From an uncultured Solirubrobacteraceae bacterium (GTDB lineage Bacteria; Actinomycetota; Thermoleophilia; Solirubrobacterales; Solirubrobacteraceae), in contig CADCVQ010000063.1 in assembly GCA_902806175.1 (NCBI GenBank), forward strand, positions 1 to 64,000: a DNA stretch of 64,000 nucleotides, given 5' to 3'. The notes below the pieces were generated by a model, which searched no databases, was not told the origin of the DNA, and saw only the letters and a list, made by a program, of their open reading frames with translations. The translations under genes and the position numbers were made by a program. Position 1 is the first letter of the stretch; the number at the start of each line of letters is the position of its first letter. Below are positions 45,480 to 53,733 of this stretch, one piece after another.

Positions 45480-45866
45480 CCAAACCCTCGGTCAATCGCC
45501 AGGGCACGCGCCGGATCGGATTCCGCAAGACGTCAACCACACGCGGGAACCCTCGTTCGACCGGATTTCGCTGCGAGACAGAAGCGGCGGTTGCCGACGA
45601 AGCAGCGTTCGGCTACCCCACACCAGGGCCACAGGTGCTCGGCGAGCGCCGCGCTCGACACGCGGTGGCCGTGGAGTTGCGCCAGCTGACACTCAACGGC
45701 GTCCCGATCGTTCGTTGAAAGGTGTGTTCGAGTCCGTCCCGCACTAGACGGCGTGGGCCGGGCAGCCGCTCGTCGCCTCCGTCCCGCCTGCCGTCGGATG
45801 CGGACGCTCGTCCGGATCCCTGTCCTCACGTCGCGCTTACGCAGCGAGATCAACCTGACGTTGACG
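45480..45866. other. Gene-free stretch
   Basis: About 390 bp between two minus-strand genes. No supported gene and no repeat were found. Confidence 0.35.
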
Positions 45867-46817
45867 TCATTGCACGCCGGGCTCGATGGTGAGGGTTCTG
45901 GTGTTGGTGTCGAGCGTTGCCGTAGCGCCGAGCGGGATCGTTGGCGGGTGCGCGCCGTGCCCGATCGGCAGCCCTCCGAGTACAGGCACACCAAGCAGAC
46001 CGAGCCGGTCGTAGAGCAAGTCGACGATCGACCATTTGCCGGGGCGCTGGTCGGCAGAGCGGATGAACTGGCCAACGGCCACGCCCCGAACACCGTCGAG
46101 GCATCCGCATTCGAGGAGCTGCGTCAGCGTGCGGTCCATCGCGCCGATGTACTTGTCGACGTCTTCGATCAACAAGATCGCTCCGTCAAAGCTCGGGCAC
46201 GCCCATCCGACTGACCGGCCGATCGTGTCGAGGTTGCCTCCCATCAAGATGCCGCTGGAACGTCCTTCGATGAGAACCTTCGCCGTGAGTTCTCCCGGGT
46301 CCTGGTGAACGGTCACTGGTTCGGGCTGCATGAGTGCCCGGCGTAACGCGTCGGCGGCCTGGCTGCCATACCAGTCCTGCCAGGCGGCATGCGGACCAAG
46401 AAGGCCGATAAGTCGGCATCGCTGCCATAGCACCAGGTGCAAGATCGTGATGTCGCTGAACCCCACCAGCGGCTTGGGATCCCGGCGCGCGGCAGCAAAG
46501 TCAAGGCCACCGGCGATGCGGTACGCGCCCTTGCCTCCCGTGGTTGCCACGATCGCCCGAACGCCCGGATCGCGCAGCGCGTCGTTGAGATCGCCGAGTC
46601 GATCCTCATCTCGCCCGGCGAGGTAATGGCCGAAGCTGTCAAAGGCGTGGCTTGCGATCTCGACATCCAGGCCCCACCCGCTCAGAATCTCGGCCCCACG
46701 CGTAACATGCTCGCGCTCCGGTCGACTGGCGGGCGACACGAATCTCACGCGATCGCCGGCGCGCAGCCGCGGCGAAATCAGTCCTGCTGGGCCGGCTGCG
46801 CCCGTCGGAACGGTCAT
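45867..46817 (-). CDS. ldcA: LD-carboxypeptidase (peptidase family S66)
   Basis: The ATG at 46817 begins MTVPTGAAGPAGLISPRLRA. The S66 layout is clear: RFVSPASRPEREHVTRGAEI, IVATTGGKGAYRIAGGLDFA, then PLVGFSDITILHLVLW with the catalytic Ser in GFSD. GAILLIEDVDKYIGAMDRTL supplies the Glu and GLPIGHGAHPPTIPLG the His. The enzyme cleaves the D-Ala from muropeptide tetrapeptides in cell-wall recycling; relatives include microcin-immunity MccF. The frame extends to 46868, but the extra residues are unconserved. Confidence 0.87.
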   Translation of the reverse strand: MTVPTGAAGPAGLISPRLRAGDRVRFVSPASRPEREHVTRGAEILSGWGLDVEIASHAFDSFGHYLAGRDEDRLGDLNDALRDPGVRAIVATTGGKGAYRIAGGLDFAAARRDPKPLVGFSDITILHLVLWQRCRLIGLLGPHAAWQDWYGSQAADALRRALMQPEPVTVHQDPGELTAKVLIEGRSSGILMGGNLDTIGRSVGWACPSFDGAILLIEDVDKYIGAMDRTLTQLLECGCLDGVRGVAVGQFIRSADQRPGKWSIVDLLYDRLGLLGVPVLGGLPIGHGAHPPTIPLGATATLDTNTRTLTIEPGVQ

Positions 46818-47049
46818 GCGTCGACATCCTGACCAAAGTACGCCGCGCCCGCGACGAAACCGCGTCATGCCGCAGAGACCCGTCTCGACACCATGCGACG
46901 TCGAGAGCGTCCGCGACGGTGCCCTATCGCGCCGTTAGCGGGCGCCTCATCGGTGTGCGGCATCCGTGCGCTGACGCGTCGAGGTTGGGCCGCGCAACCC
47001 GGTCATCGGCGGTCGCGACCGCCCGAGTCAGGCGAGCGATGATGCACGC

Positions 47050-47428
47050 GTGGAGCGCGACCGCCAGCAGCTGAGGACAACGTTCGACTCGGCGGCCGAT
47101 CTGTATCAGCGGGCTCGCCCCGACTACCCGGAGGCGCTGTACGACGCCCTGGTGCAGGCGGCGGGCCTCAGTGTCGGCGATCGGCTGCTGGAGATCGGTT
47201 GCGCCACCGGCAAGGCAACGATTCCGCTTGCCCGCCGCGGCTTTCGCGTCACGCTGCCTCGAGATTGGCCCACCGCTCGCCGCCGCCGCTCGCAGAAACG
47301 CCGGCGACCTTCCTGACATACAGGTCATCGAGACGGCCTTTGAGACCTGGAGGCCACCGGACCCCGAGCAGTTCGACCAGGCCGCCACAACATGGCGTCT
47401 GCTGGCACCGGACACCCTCCGCACATAA
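47050..47428 (+). pseudogene. SAM methyltransferase, frameshifted and truncated
   Basis: From GTG 47050: VERDRQQLRTTFDSAADLYQ, RARPDYPEALYDALVQAAGL, then DRLLEIGCATGKATIPLARR, motif I. Near 47260 the frame shifts; EIGPPLAAAARRNAGDLPDI and TAFETWRPPDPEQFD follow in another frame. The last residues (LLAPDTLRT) end abruptly, where about 150 residues of the family are missing. It is decayed. Confidence 0.72.
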
Positions 47429-47482
47429 GCGGATTGCGCCTCGCCCGGTTTCGTGGAGTCAGGTTGTTGTCGTCGTAGTTGC

Positions 47483-47515
47483 TGTGCACAACCGAAGGTT
47501 GTGCACAGTTTTTCG
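47483..47515. terminator. Hairpin with U-run (terminator)
   Basis: TGTGCACAACC, loop GAA, then GGTTGTGCACA, followed by GTTTTT. An 11-bp perfect stem and a short T-run: the clearest classical rho-independent terminator in the window, reading plus. It may belong to the IS3 remnant's end or to the methyltransferase remnant. Confidence 0.75.
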
Positions 47516-47549
47516 CGCGCGCGTGCGCCCACGAGGCCGTCGGGGTCGC

Positions 47550-48260
47550 CGCGGCGTGATCGGCTTCGAACTCGACCGGGGAGCGCATCCCCCAGCGTCG
47601 AACGCAGCCGAACCGGGTTACAGAACCCTTCGATGTACTCGAAGATCGCCGAGCGCAGCTCGGCGCGGGTTGCCCATCCTCACCTTGGGGCGCCGTGCAG
47701 CAGGCGCTCCTTGGTCAGCGTCGCGAAGAACGTCGCGGCGGCGGCGTTGTCGTAGCAGGTTCCGACGGCGCCCATCGACTGCGCGATCCCCGCGTCATGG
47801 CCGGCCTGGCCCGACGCCAGGCTGATGTACTGCCCGCCGTGATCGGAATGGTGGATCGTCCCCTTCGGCGGCCGGCGCGCCGCGACCGCCATCCGTAGCG
47901 CGTCGACGACGAGCTCGGCGCGCATGTGCACGGCCATGCCCCAGCCGACGATCCGGCGGCTGAACAGATCCTGCACGGCGGCCGGGTACAGCCAGCCCTC
48001 CGCGGTCTTGATCTGCTTGATGTCCGCACACCACGCGCGTCGGGCGCCTCGGGGCGAACGTCGCGGCCGACCAGGTCACTGCACGGCTCCACGCCGTCCA
48101 CGCGCACCGGCGGCCCTTGCGACGGCGCTTGAATGCGCCCTGAAGGCCCGGGGCGCGGGATCGAACGGCCACGTCGCACCAGTCCAGCGCCTCCCACCGG
48201 AACTGCTCCGGGCAGGCAGGCCTCGTCTTCGGCAGCGGTGTCCCATCCTTTCACGGCGCT
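47550..48260 (-). pseudogene. IS3-family transposase (OrfB) remnant
   Basis: Frames on the minus strand give AFKRRRKGRRC and VDGVEPCSDLVGRDVRPEAP, then MQDLFSRRIVGWGMAVHMRA and HHSDHGGQYISLASGQAGHD, the DDE core of IS3 OrfB. CYDNAAAATFFATLTKERLL follows, where the catalytic Glu is replaced (A-T where the family has ExFF). Later RSPVEFEADHA lies in another frame. OrfA is absent. At least two frameshifts make it inactive. Confidence 0.78.
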
Positions 48261-48480
48261 TTCGCCGCAAGAACTCAGGACTCCGCAAAATCAAGGGAAC
48301 TTCCGGATTGGCGACAAACACCACGCATTGGATTTTTCGCGCGGATGATGGCGGGACCCGAACATGGTCGCCGCGGCGCAGCGCCGCCGCGCGGCGGCGC
48401 GCGGCCGGCGTCAACAGGAGGCGCTTTGGGTCGAGCGCCGGCACGTTGCCTGAGCGGCTGTGTGCACGTTCCGTTCTCGG

Positions 48481-48900
48481 TCAGCGCAGATCGTCGAGCA
48501 CAGATGTGATCGCTGCGGCCGCCGGCTCGATCTGGTGGTTGGTCAGGTGCTCCCACTGCAGCGTCCTGCCGTCGGCCAGCGCGACGACGAGCGCGTGCGT
48601 CGCGAACAGCGCCGCGCCACGCGGCCGCTCGGCCGCCGCGAGCACGTCGCGCAGCTCGATCGTGCGCGGCGGCGCGCTCTCGCCCGGGCCGGCCCAGCGC
48701 TGATCGACGATCCGCCGCGTCGTGACCGTCAGCTGCGCGAGCGGGCCCCACTTTTCGCTCATGTCCGACCAGCCGCAGGTGAAGAGGATCGCCTCGCCCG
48801 GCACGAGCAGCGCCAGCAGCTGGGCGACGAGCTCGTCGCTGGGCTCGTTGAGCTGCGTGTGCTCGCGGTAGAGCTCGACGATCGAGGCGGCGCTCTCCAT
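48481..48900 (-). CDS. Conserved protein, PH-like fold
   Basis: 139 residues. MESAASIVELYREHTQLNEP starts a helical part, then LVPGEAILFTCGWSDMSEK, LTVTTRRIVDQRWAGPG and TIELRDVLAAAERPRGAALF with LVVALADGRTLQWEHL strands. The alternating strands with a TTRRI-type step resemble bacterial PH-like domains. The start lies 4 bp after the glycosyltransferase stop, so the two are co-transcribed. The role is unknown. Confidence 0.65.
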   Translation of the reverse strand: MESAASIVELYREHTQLNEPSDELVAQLLALLVPGEAILFTCGWSDMSEKWGPLAQLTVTTRRIVDQRWAGPGESAPPRTIELRDVLAAAERPRGAALFATHALVVALADGRTLQWEHLTNHQIEPAAAAITSVLDDLR

Positions 48901-48904
48901 GGCC

Positions 48905-49588
48905 TCAGCGGCGGCTGACGTAGACGGCGAGGAAGTCGCCGAGCTGGCGGCCGCGGTGCAGAAAGCCGCGCAGCGTGCGACCCGTCGCGCGGTGGGCGAG
49001 GTCCAGCGGGATCTCCTCGATCCGAAAGCCCGCGCGCGCGGCGTCGACCGTCATCCCGATCTCCATGCCGAAGCGCGCGGCGAACGGCACCACGGTCGCG
49101 AAGGCCGGGCCGCTGAGCGCGCGCTGGCCGGAGATCGGCGCCCGCAGGTCAAGCCCGGTGAGCGTGCGGATCGCCTTGTGCGCGAAGCCGATCGCAAAGC
49201 CGAAGCCGCCGCCGACGCGGCTGGCGAAGACAGCCACCGCGAGGTCACAGCGACCGTCGCGGACGGCCTGCGCGAGCGCCGGCAGCTGCCTGGCGCTCTG
49301 CGCGAGGTCGCCGTCGACGAGCACGAAGACGGGCGGGTCGGGCTCCAGCGCACGGCTCAGGACCCGGCGCGCCGCGAGCGTCGCGGCACCGCCCTTGCCG
49401 ATCGAGCGCTCGCTGCGCACGACCTCTGCGCCGCCCTGCGCCGCGACGGCGGCGGTCCCGTCGGTCGATCCGTCGTCGGCGACGACGACGCGCGCGCCGG
49501 GAAATGCCTCGCCGAGTGCGGCAAGCGTCTGGCCGATCCGATCGGCCTCGTCGTGCGCGGTGACGATCACGATCGTGTCGGCGTCCAT
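48905..49588 (-). CDS. Family 2 glycosyltransferase
   Basis: The ATG at 49588 starts MDADTIVIVTAHDEADRIGQ. VVVADDGSTDGTAAVAAQGG is the nucleotide-sugar loop, VFVLVDGDLAQSARQLPALA carries the DxD-like acidic block, and PISGQRALSGPAFATVVPF resembles polyprenyl-sugar-synthase members. The frame opens at 49666, but that part overlaps the divergent carrier-gene region. It likely builds a lipid-linked or wall glycan. It is followed closely by the PH-like gene. Confidence 0.85.
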   Translation of the reverse strand: MDADTIVIVTAHDEADRIGQTLAALGEAFPGARVVVADDGSTDGTAAVAAQGGAEVVRSERSIGKGGAATLAARRVLSRALEPDPPVFVLVDGDLAQSARQLPALAQAVRDGRCDLAVAVFASRVGGGFGFAIGFAHKAIRTLTGLDLRAPISGQRALSGPAFATVVPFAARFGMEIGMTVDAARAGFRIEEIPLDLAHRATGRTLRGFLHRGRQLGDFLAVYVSRR

Positions 49589-49645
49589 CCCGGTGGCTAC
49601 TCTGCCAGACGCTGCCGTGCCCGGATGCGCGAACGAGGAGGAACC

Positions 49646-49858
49646 GTGGTTGAAGTCGAGGCCCACATCACGGGCATCGTGTGGAAGATCGAGTGCAAGG
49701 TCGGCGACCAGATCGAGGAGGGCGACACGGTCATCACGCTCGAGTCGATGAAGATGGAGATGCCCGTCGAGGCCGAGGATCCGGGCGTCGTGAAGGAGAT
49801 CCTCTGCGAGGAGGGCCAGCCTGTCGACGAGGGCGACACGCTCGTCATCCTCGAGTAG
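49646..49858 (+). CDS. Stand-alone biotin/lipoyl carrier protein
   Basis: 70 residues from GTG 49646, preceded by a GAGGAGG site. The product VVEVEAHITGIVWKIECKVG, a VITLESMKMEMPVEAEDPGV block with the biotinyl Lys in ESMKME, and a LVILE end are only a biotinyl carrier domain. The usual AccB or BCCP N-terminal extension is absent. Such mini-carriers serve multi-subunit acyl-CoA carboxylases encoded elsewhere. An enoyl-CoA hydratase gene starts 72 bp downstream on the same strand. Confidence 0.88.
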   Translation: MVEVEAHITGIVWKIECKVGDQIEEGDTVITLESMKMEMPVEAEDPGVVKEILCEEGQPVDEGDTLVILE

Positions 49859-49930
49859 CGAGCCATCTACGGCGAAGAGGCGCCGCGGGTGAAGTCCTGA
49901 CTGCCCCGCCGGGCGCTACGTTTGCGGCGT

Positions 49931-50719
49931 ATGCCGGGCGAACTGCTGATCGATCGACCCGCCGCCGGCGTTCTGCGGCTTGCGATCTCCAACCCCGTCA
50001 AGCGCAACGCGCTGGACCGAGCGATCCTCGCTGCGATCGCCGCACAGCTGACGACGCTGGACGAGAGCACGCGCTGCGTGATCCTGACCGGCACGGACGG
50101 CACGTTCTCGTCGGGCTATGACATCAGCGAGATCACGGCGGAGGACTTCGCCGAGGAGGCCGAGAAGCTCGTCGCGCAGCCGTTCTGCGAGGCGCTCGCC
50201 GCGCTCGACGGCGCCGGCGTCCCGACGCTCGCCGTGCTCACGGGGTCGGCCATCGGCGGCGGCCTCGAGCTCGCGCTGAGCTGCGACCTGCGCCTGGCGA
50301 GCGACCACATCCAGCTCGGCATGCCGCCCGCGAAGCTCGGCCTGATCTACTCGCACACGGGCCTGCGCCGCTTCCTCGACGCGATCGGCGAGCCGCGCAC
50401 GCGCGAGCTGTTTCTGCTCGGCCGCTACGTCGACGCCGGTACCGCCCTGGGCTGGGGGCTGGTCAACTGGGTCGCCGAGCCACACGAGGTCGAGACGCAC
50501 GCGCTCGAGGTCGCGACGCAGCTGGCGGGCAACTCGCCGCTGTCGATGGCCGGCAACAAGCGCGTCCTGCGCGAGTTGCTGCACGCCGAGGGCGCGCTCG
50601 ATCCCGATGTCGAGCGCGAGATGCTGTCCCTGCGCGCCTCGAGCTTTCAGTCCCAGGACCTGTTGGAGGGCGTATCGGCGTTCATGCAGAAGCGCACGCC
50701 GAGCTGGAAGGGGCGCTAG
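49931..50719 (+). CDS. Enoyl-CoA hydratase/isomerase
   Basis: The ATG at 49931 begins MPGELLIDRPAAGVLRLAIS. VILTGTDGTFSSGYDISEIT and GSAIGGGLELALSCDLRLAS are the oxyanion and CoA-binding motifs; GLIYSHTGLRRFLDAIG precedes the catalytic-loop region. About 262 residues, the usual length. It hydrates or isomerises enoyl-CoA in fatty or branched acyl-CoA metabolism. The carrier upstream suggests acyl-CoA carboxylase context. The desaturase gene converges on it, with stops overlapping by 4 bp. Confidence 0.9.
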   Translation: MPGELLIDRPAAGVLRLAISNPVKRNALDRAILAAIAAQLTTLDESTRCVILTGTDGTFSSGYDISEITAEDFAEEAEKLVAQPFCEALAALDGAGVPTLAVLTGSAIGGGLELALSCDLRLASDHIQLGMPPAKLGLIYSHTGLRRFLDAIGEPRTRELFLLGRYVDAGTALGWGLVNWVAEPHEVETHALEVATQLAGNSPLSMAGNKRVLRELLHAEGALDPDVEREMLSLRASSFQSQDLLEGVSAFMQKRTPSWKGR

Positions 50720-51864
50720 ACGGGAACGTCCGCCGGGCGCAGCATCCGCCGCGCCTGCGCGTACGTGACCATCCGCCGCTGCTCCTCGTCGTAGAGCTTC
50801 AGCCGCACGGCGCGGATCCCGTCGGCGAGCGTCAGCGTCGGGACGTCGTGGAAGATCGGGTTGGCGTCGTGTGCGCGCTGCAGGTTGTAGTTCGGGATCC
50901 GCGCGCTGAGGTGGTGGACGTGGTGCAGGCCGATGTTGCCGGTGAAGAACTGCAGCACCTTGGGCAGCTTCAGATACGAGCTTCCGCGCAGCGCCGCGTC
51001 GGCGTAGCTCCACTGCTCGCCGGTCTCCCAGTAGACGTCCTCGAACTGGTGCTGGACGTAGAACAGCCAGATGCCTGTGCCGCCGCCGATCAGCACGAGC
51101 GGAAGCTGGATCTGCAGGTAGGCCAGCGGGCCGATCAGCAGGCACAGCGCACCGACGATCACGGCGAGCGCGACGTTCGTCGCGATGATCGCGCGCCGGA
51201 TGCGCGGGCGCGCGTCGCCGGGGACCAGGCGCGCCTGCACGATCATCCCGAGGATCGGCCCGAGGCCGAACATCACGAACGGGTTGCGATACAGCCGGTA
51301 GCCGAGCCGCGCGCGCGGCGTCATCGCCTCGTATTCGGCGACGCTCTTCGTCGCGACGTCACCGACGCCGCGGCGATCGAGGTCGCCGGCCGTCGCGTGG
51401 TGCACGGCGTGGTTGTGGCGCCAGTGCGCGTAGGTCGCGAACAGCAGCAGCCCGAGGACGGTGCCAAGCCAGGTGTTCGCGCGCTTGGTCGGCATGAAGG
51501 CGCCGTGCGTGCAGTCGTGGAAGACGATGTACGTGCGCACGAGAAACCCGGATGCGGGGATCGAGAGCGCGAGCGTCAGCAGGTAGGACACGTCCAGCGC
51601 GAGGTACATGAGCACCGCCAGCGCGAAGAACGGCACGACGGACGTCGCCAGACCGAGGATGCTGCGGCCGAGGTGCGCGCCTTCGTAGGGCGCCAGCGCC
51701 TCGCGCCAGAACGGGCGCTCAGAAGCCACGACGAACGCCTGATGTGATGCCGGCCACGGCGGGCCTCCAATGTGGTCGGGGCGGCGAGTCCCGGGTGGGT
51801 CCCCGCCTCTCTCCCAGTTGCCGGCGCCAAGCCTAGCGCCAACGCGCGGCGTAGCCTTCGCCAC
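50716..51864 (-). CDS. Fatty acid desaturase
   Basis: 382 residues with four hydrophobic helices and three His boxes: FHDCTH (His 116-120), RHNHAVHH (150-156) and LHHVHHLSARIPNYN near residue 326. This matches the membrane diiron desaturase family (DesA/Ole1-like). It introduces a double bond into acyl chains at the membrane. The first 45 residues from 51864 are unconserved, and an internal start near residue 48 is plausible. The gene overlaps the enoyl-CoA hydratase stop by 4 bp. Confidence 0.9.
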   Translation of the reverse strand: MAKATPRVGARLGAGNWERGGDPPGTRRPDHIGGPPWPASHQAFVVASERPFWREALAPYEGAHLGRSILGLATSVVPFFALAVLMYLALDVSYLLTLALSIPASGFLVRTYIVFHDCTHGAFMPTKRANTWLGTVLGLLLFATYAHWRHNHAVHHATAGDLDRRGVGDVATKSVAEYEAMTPRARLGYRLYRNPFVMFGLGPILGMIVQARLVPGDARPRIRRAIIATNVALAVIVGALCLLIGPLAYLQIQLPLVLIGGGTGIWLFYVQHQFEDVYWETGEQWSYADAALRGSSYLKLPKVLQFFTGNIGLHHVHHLSARIPNYNLQRAHDANPIFHDVPTLTLADGIRAVRLKLYDEEQRRMVTYAQARRMLRPADVPV

Positions 51865-51869
51865 CCGCC

Positions 51870-52687
51870 GTGAAGCTCGTCACCTGGAACCCCGACTCGC
51901 TGAAGGTCCGCCTGGTCCGCCTGCCGCGCGTGCTCGAGTTCTTCGAGCAGCACGCGCCGACGTGGTCTGCATGCAACGGCCGCGCGGGAGGCTCGCCGAC
52001 GTTCGAGGAGAAGCTGGCGTTCCTCGCTGCCACCCCGGCGCGCGCGGCGGCAATGCGCGAGCAGGGACCGCGGCTTGCGGTCGTCGGCGACTTCGACGGC
52101 GCGCCCGCGGATGTCGACGTCCACGACACCGACGCGTTCGCCTGGTGGACGCCTCTCGGGTCCGCTGCATCCCGACGAGGCTACAAGCGTGCGCCCTCAT
52201 CTTCGACCGCTGGGAGCGCACGCGCTGCGGGCCTGCGACCTTTGATAGGCGCCCGACGTTTTGCCCGGCCGCGTTTCGCCCGGCCGCCACAGCCAAGGTC
52301 TGCGCGCCGAAGGGAGCGGGACGATGGCGGACTGTCATCTTCGGATCCATCTACGTGACTCACACGGCGAAGACTGGACCGCTACGCCGGCGAACGGAGC
52401 CGTCGCTACCTCCTTCGCGCAGGGACGGCTCGTCGTCGGCGGCCGAGCCTCTCTGCCTACCATCCTCGGCCGTCTCGCAAGCACCCGCAGACGTCTCGCG
52501 TTCGGGCTCGGACACCGCTTCCGCCGGCTGCCAAGGGAAACGCACTCCTACCCATAGCGCCGGAGCCGGACGATGCATCCCAGCATGCGTACTCGTCGTC
52601 TTGTGATGTCGCTGATCGAGCGCTGCGGAGATCGAGCGCAACTACCGCAAGGGATCCGCGCCGCTCGTGGCGGTGCTGCGGACTAGC
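51870..52687 (+). pseudogene. Exonuclease III (Xth) pseudogene with deleted middle
   Basis: The frame from 51870 begins MKLVTWNPDSLKVRLVRLPR, typical of exonuclease III, then FEEKLAFLAATPARAAAMRE and VVGDFDGAPADVDVHD, where active enzymes have GDFN. A block of the catalytic middle is gone. At 52620-52685 the 3' end reappears as AEIERNYRKGSAPLVAVLRT in another frame. Unrelated sequence lies between. The metal- and DNA-binding residues of the middle are absent, so no activity is expected. A functional copy must exist elsewhere if the organism needs one. Confidence 0.72.
52180..52618. other. Unidentified sequence inside the Xth remnant
   Basis: About 440 bp separate the two recognisable parts of the xth remnant. 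It is not a known insertion sequence: no transposase and no terminal inverted repeats were recognised. Its origin is unclear. Confidence 0.4.
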
Positions 52688-52971
52688 CGGGTTCTGACCG
52701 ATGATCACAACCAAGGACGCGATCCTCACGCCGCGCGGCGCGTTCTCGCTCGCGCAGAGCATCCATTTTCTCCATCGCTTCGAGCCGCTGTCCTACGGCG
52801 GCGATGGCGATGATGCCGGCCAGCCGCTGCGGCTGGCGTTCGCCGTCGAGCGCGACAGCCGTTTCGCAGCTGGATCGGATTCCTGTTTCGCGCCCGGGCG
52901 GGAATGGGCTCGGCCTGATCCTCCGCCACGACCGCGCGAAGAACGGGTGTCCCGCTAGGGTCCCCGGCTCG

Positions 52972-53694
52972 ATGAACCCGACGAGCGCCCGCGACGAGCG
53001 GATCAGGATCCCCGACGGCGAGCTGGCGGCGCACGTCGCGCTGCCGGCCGCGGGCAGCGGCCCGGGAATCCTGCTGCTGCACGAGATCTTCGGCGTCAAC
53101 GTCTACGTGCGCGACGGCGCGCAGCGGCTCGCCGCGCTCGGCTACCTCGTGCTGGCGCCGGACCTGTACTGGCGCACCCAGCCGGGCCTGGAGCTCAATC
53201 ATGACCCCGCGGGGGTCGAGGCCGGCATGGCGGCGGCGCAGAAGCTCGACACCGCCGCCGCGGTCGGCGACGCGGTCGCCGCGCTGGAGCTGCTGCGCTC
53301 GATGCCGGAGGTCGTCGATCGACGCGCCGGCGTGCTCGGCTTCTGCCTCGGCGGAACGCTCGCCTACGAGGTCGCCGTCAACGGCGCTCCCGACGTCGCC
53401 GTGGCCTACTACGGCTCGGGGATCCCGAGCGCGCTCGACGCGGCCGATCAGATCGCCTGCCCGACGATCATGCACTGGGGCGGCAGCGATCCGTTCATCC
53501 CGCGCGACCAGGTCGACGCGGTCGCTGCGATGGCCACGGGCCGCGACGACATCGAGTGCCACGTGTACGAGGCCGCGGGCCACGCGTTCGACAACCGCTA
53601 CGCGCCGCAGTTCCACGTGCCCGACGCCAGCGCCCTGGCGTGGGAGCGCACCGCGGCCTTTCTCGCGCGCGAGTTCCCGGCCGCCGCTACGTAG
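52972..53694 (+). CDS. Dienelactone hydrolase family protein
   Basis: The ATG at 52972 begins MNPTSARDERIRIPDGELAA. GILLLHEIFGVNVYVRDGAQ supplies the Glu, GFCLGGTLAYEVAV the Cys nucleophile, GGSDPFIPRDQVD the Asp and EAAGHAFDNRY the His. About 240 residues, full length. The family hydrolyses dienelactones or similar esters in aromatic catabolism. The long frame to 52804 adds non-homologous residues. bioB follows 39 bp later, so it may be the first gene of the bio operon. Confidence 0.88.
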   Translation: MNPTSARDERIRIPDGELAAHVALPAAGSGPGILLLHEIFGVNVYVRDGAQRLAALGYLVLAPDLYWRTQPGLELNHDPAGVEAGMAAAQKLDTAAAVGDAVAALELLRSMPEVVDRRAGVLGFCLGGTLAYEVAVNGAPDVAVAYYGSGIPSALDAADQIACPTIMHWGGSDPFIPRDQVDAVAAMATGRDDIECHVYEAAGHAFDNRYAPQFHVPDASALAWERTAAFLAREFPAAAT

Positions 53695-53733
53695 CCCGCG
53701 CACCGTCCGGCGCGGCTGCGACTCTGCCGCGCA

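Noticed and set aside
11044-48260. Sequencing error as the general explanation for frameshifts
   Set aside because: Frameshifts cluster in one zone together with large deletions and transposase debris, while flanking genes are mostly intact; a few single-base breaks (e.g. 45194) could still be errors.
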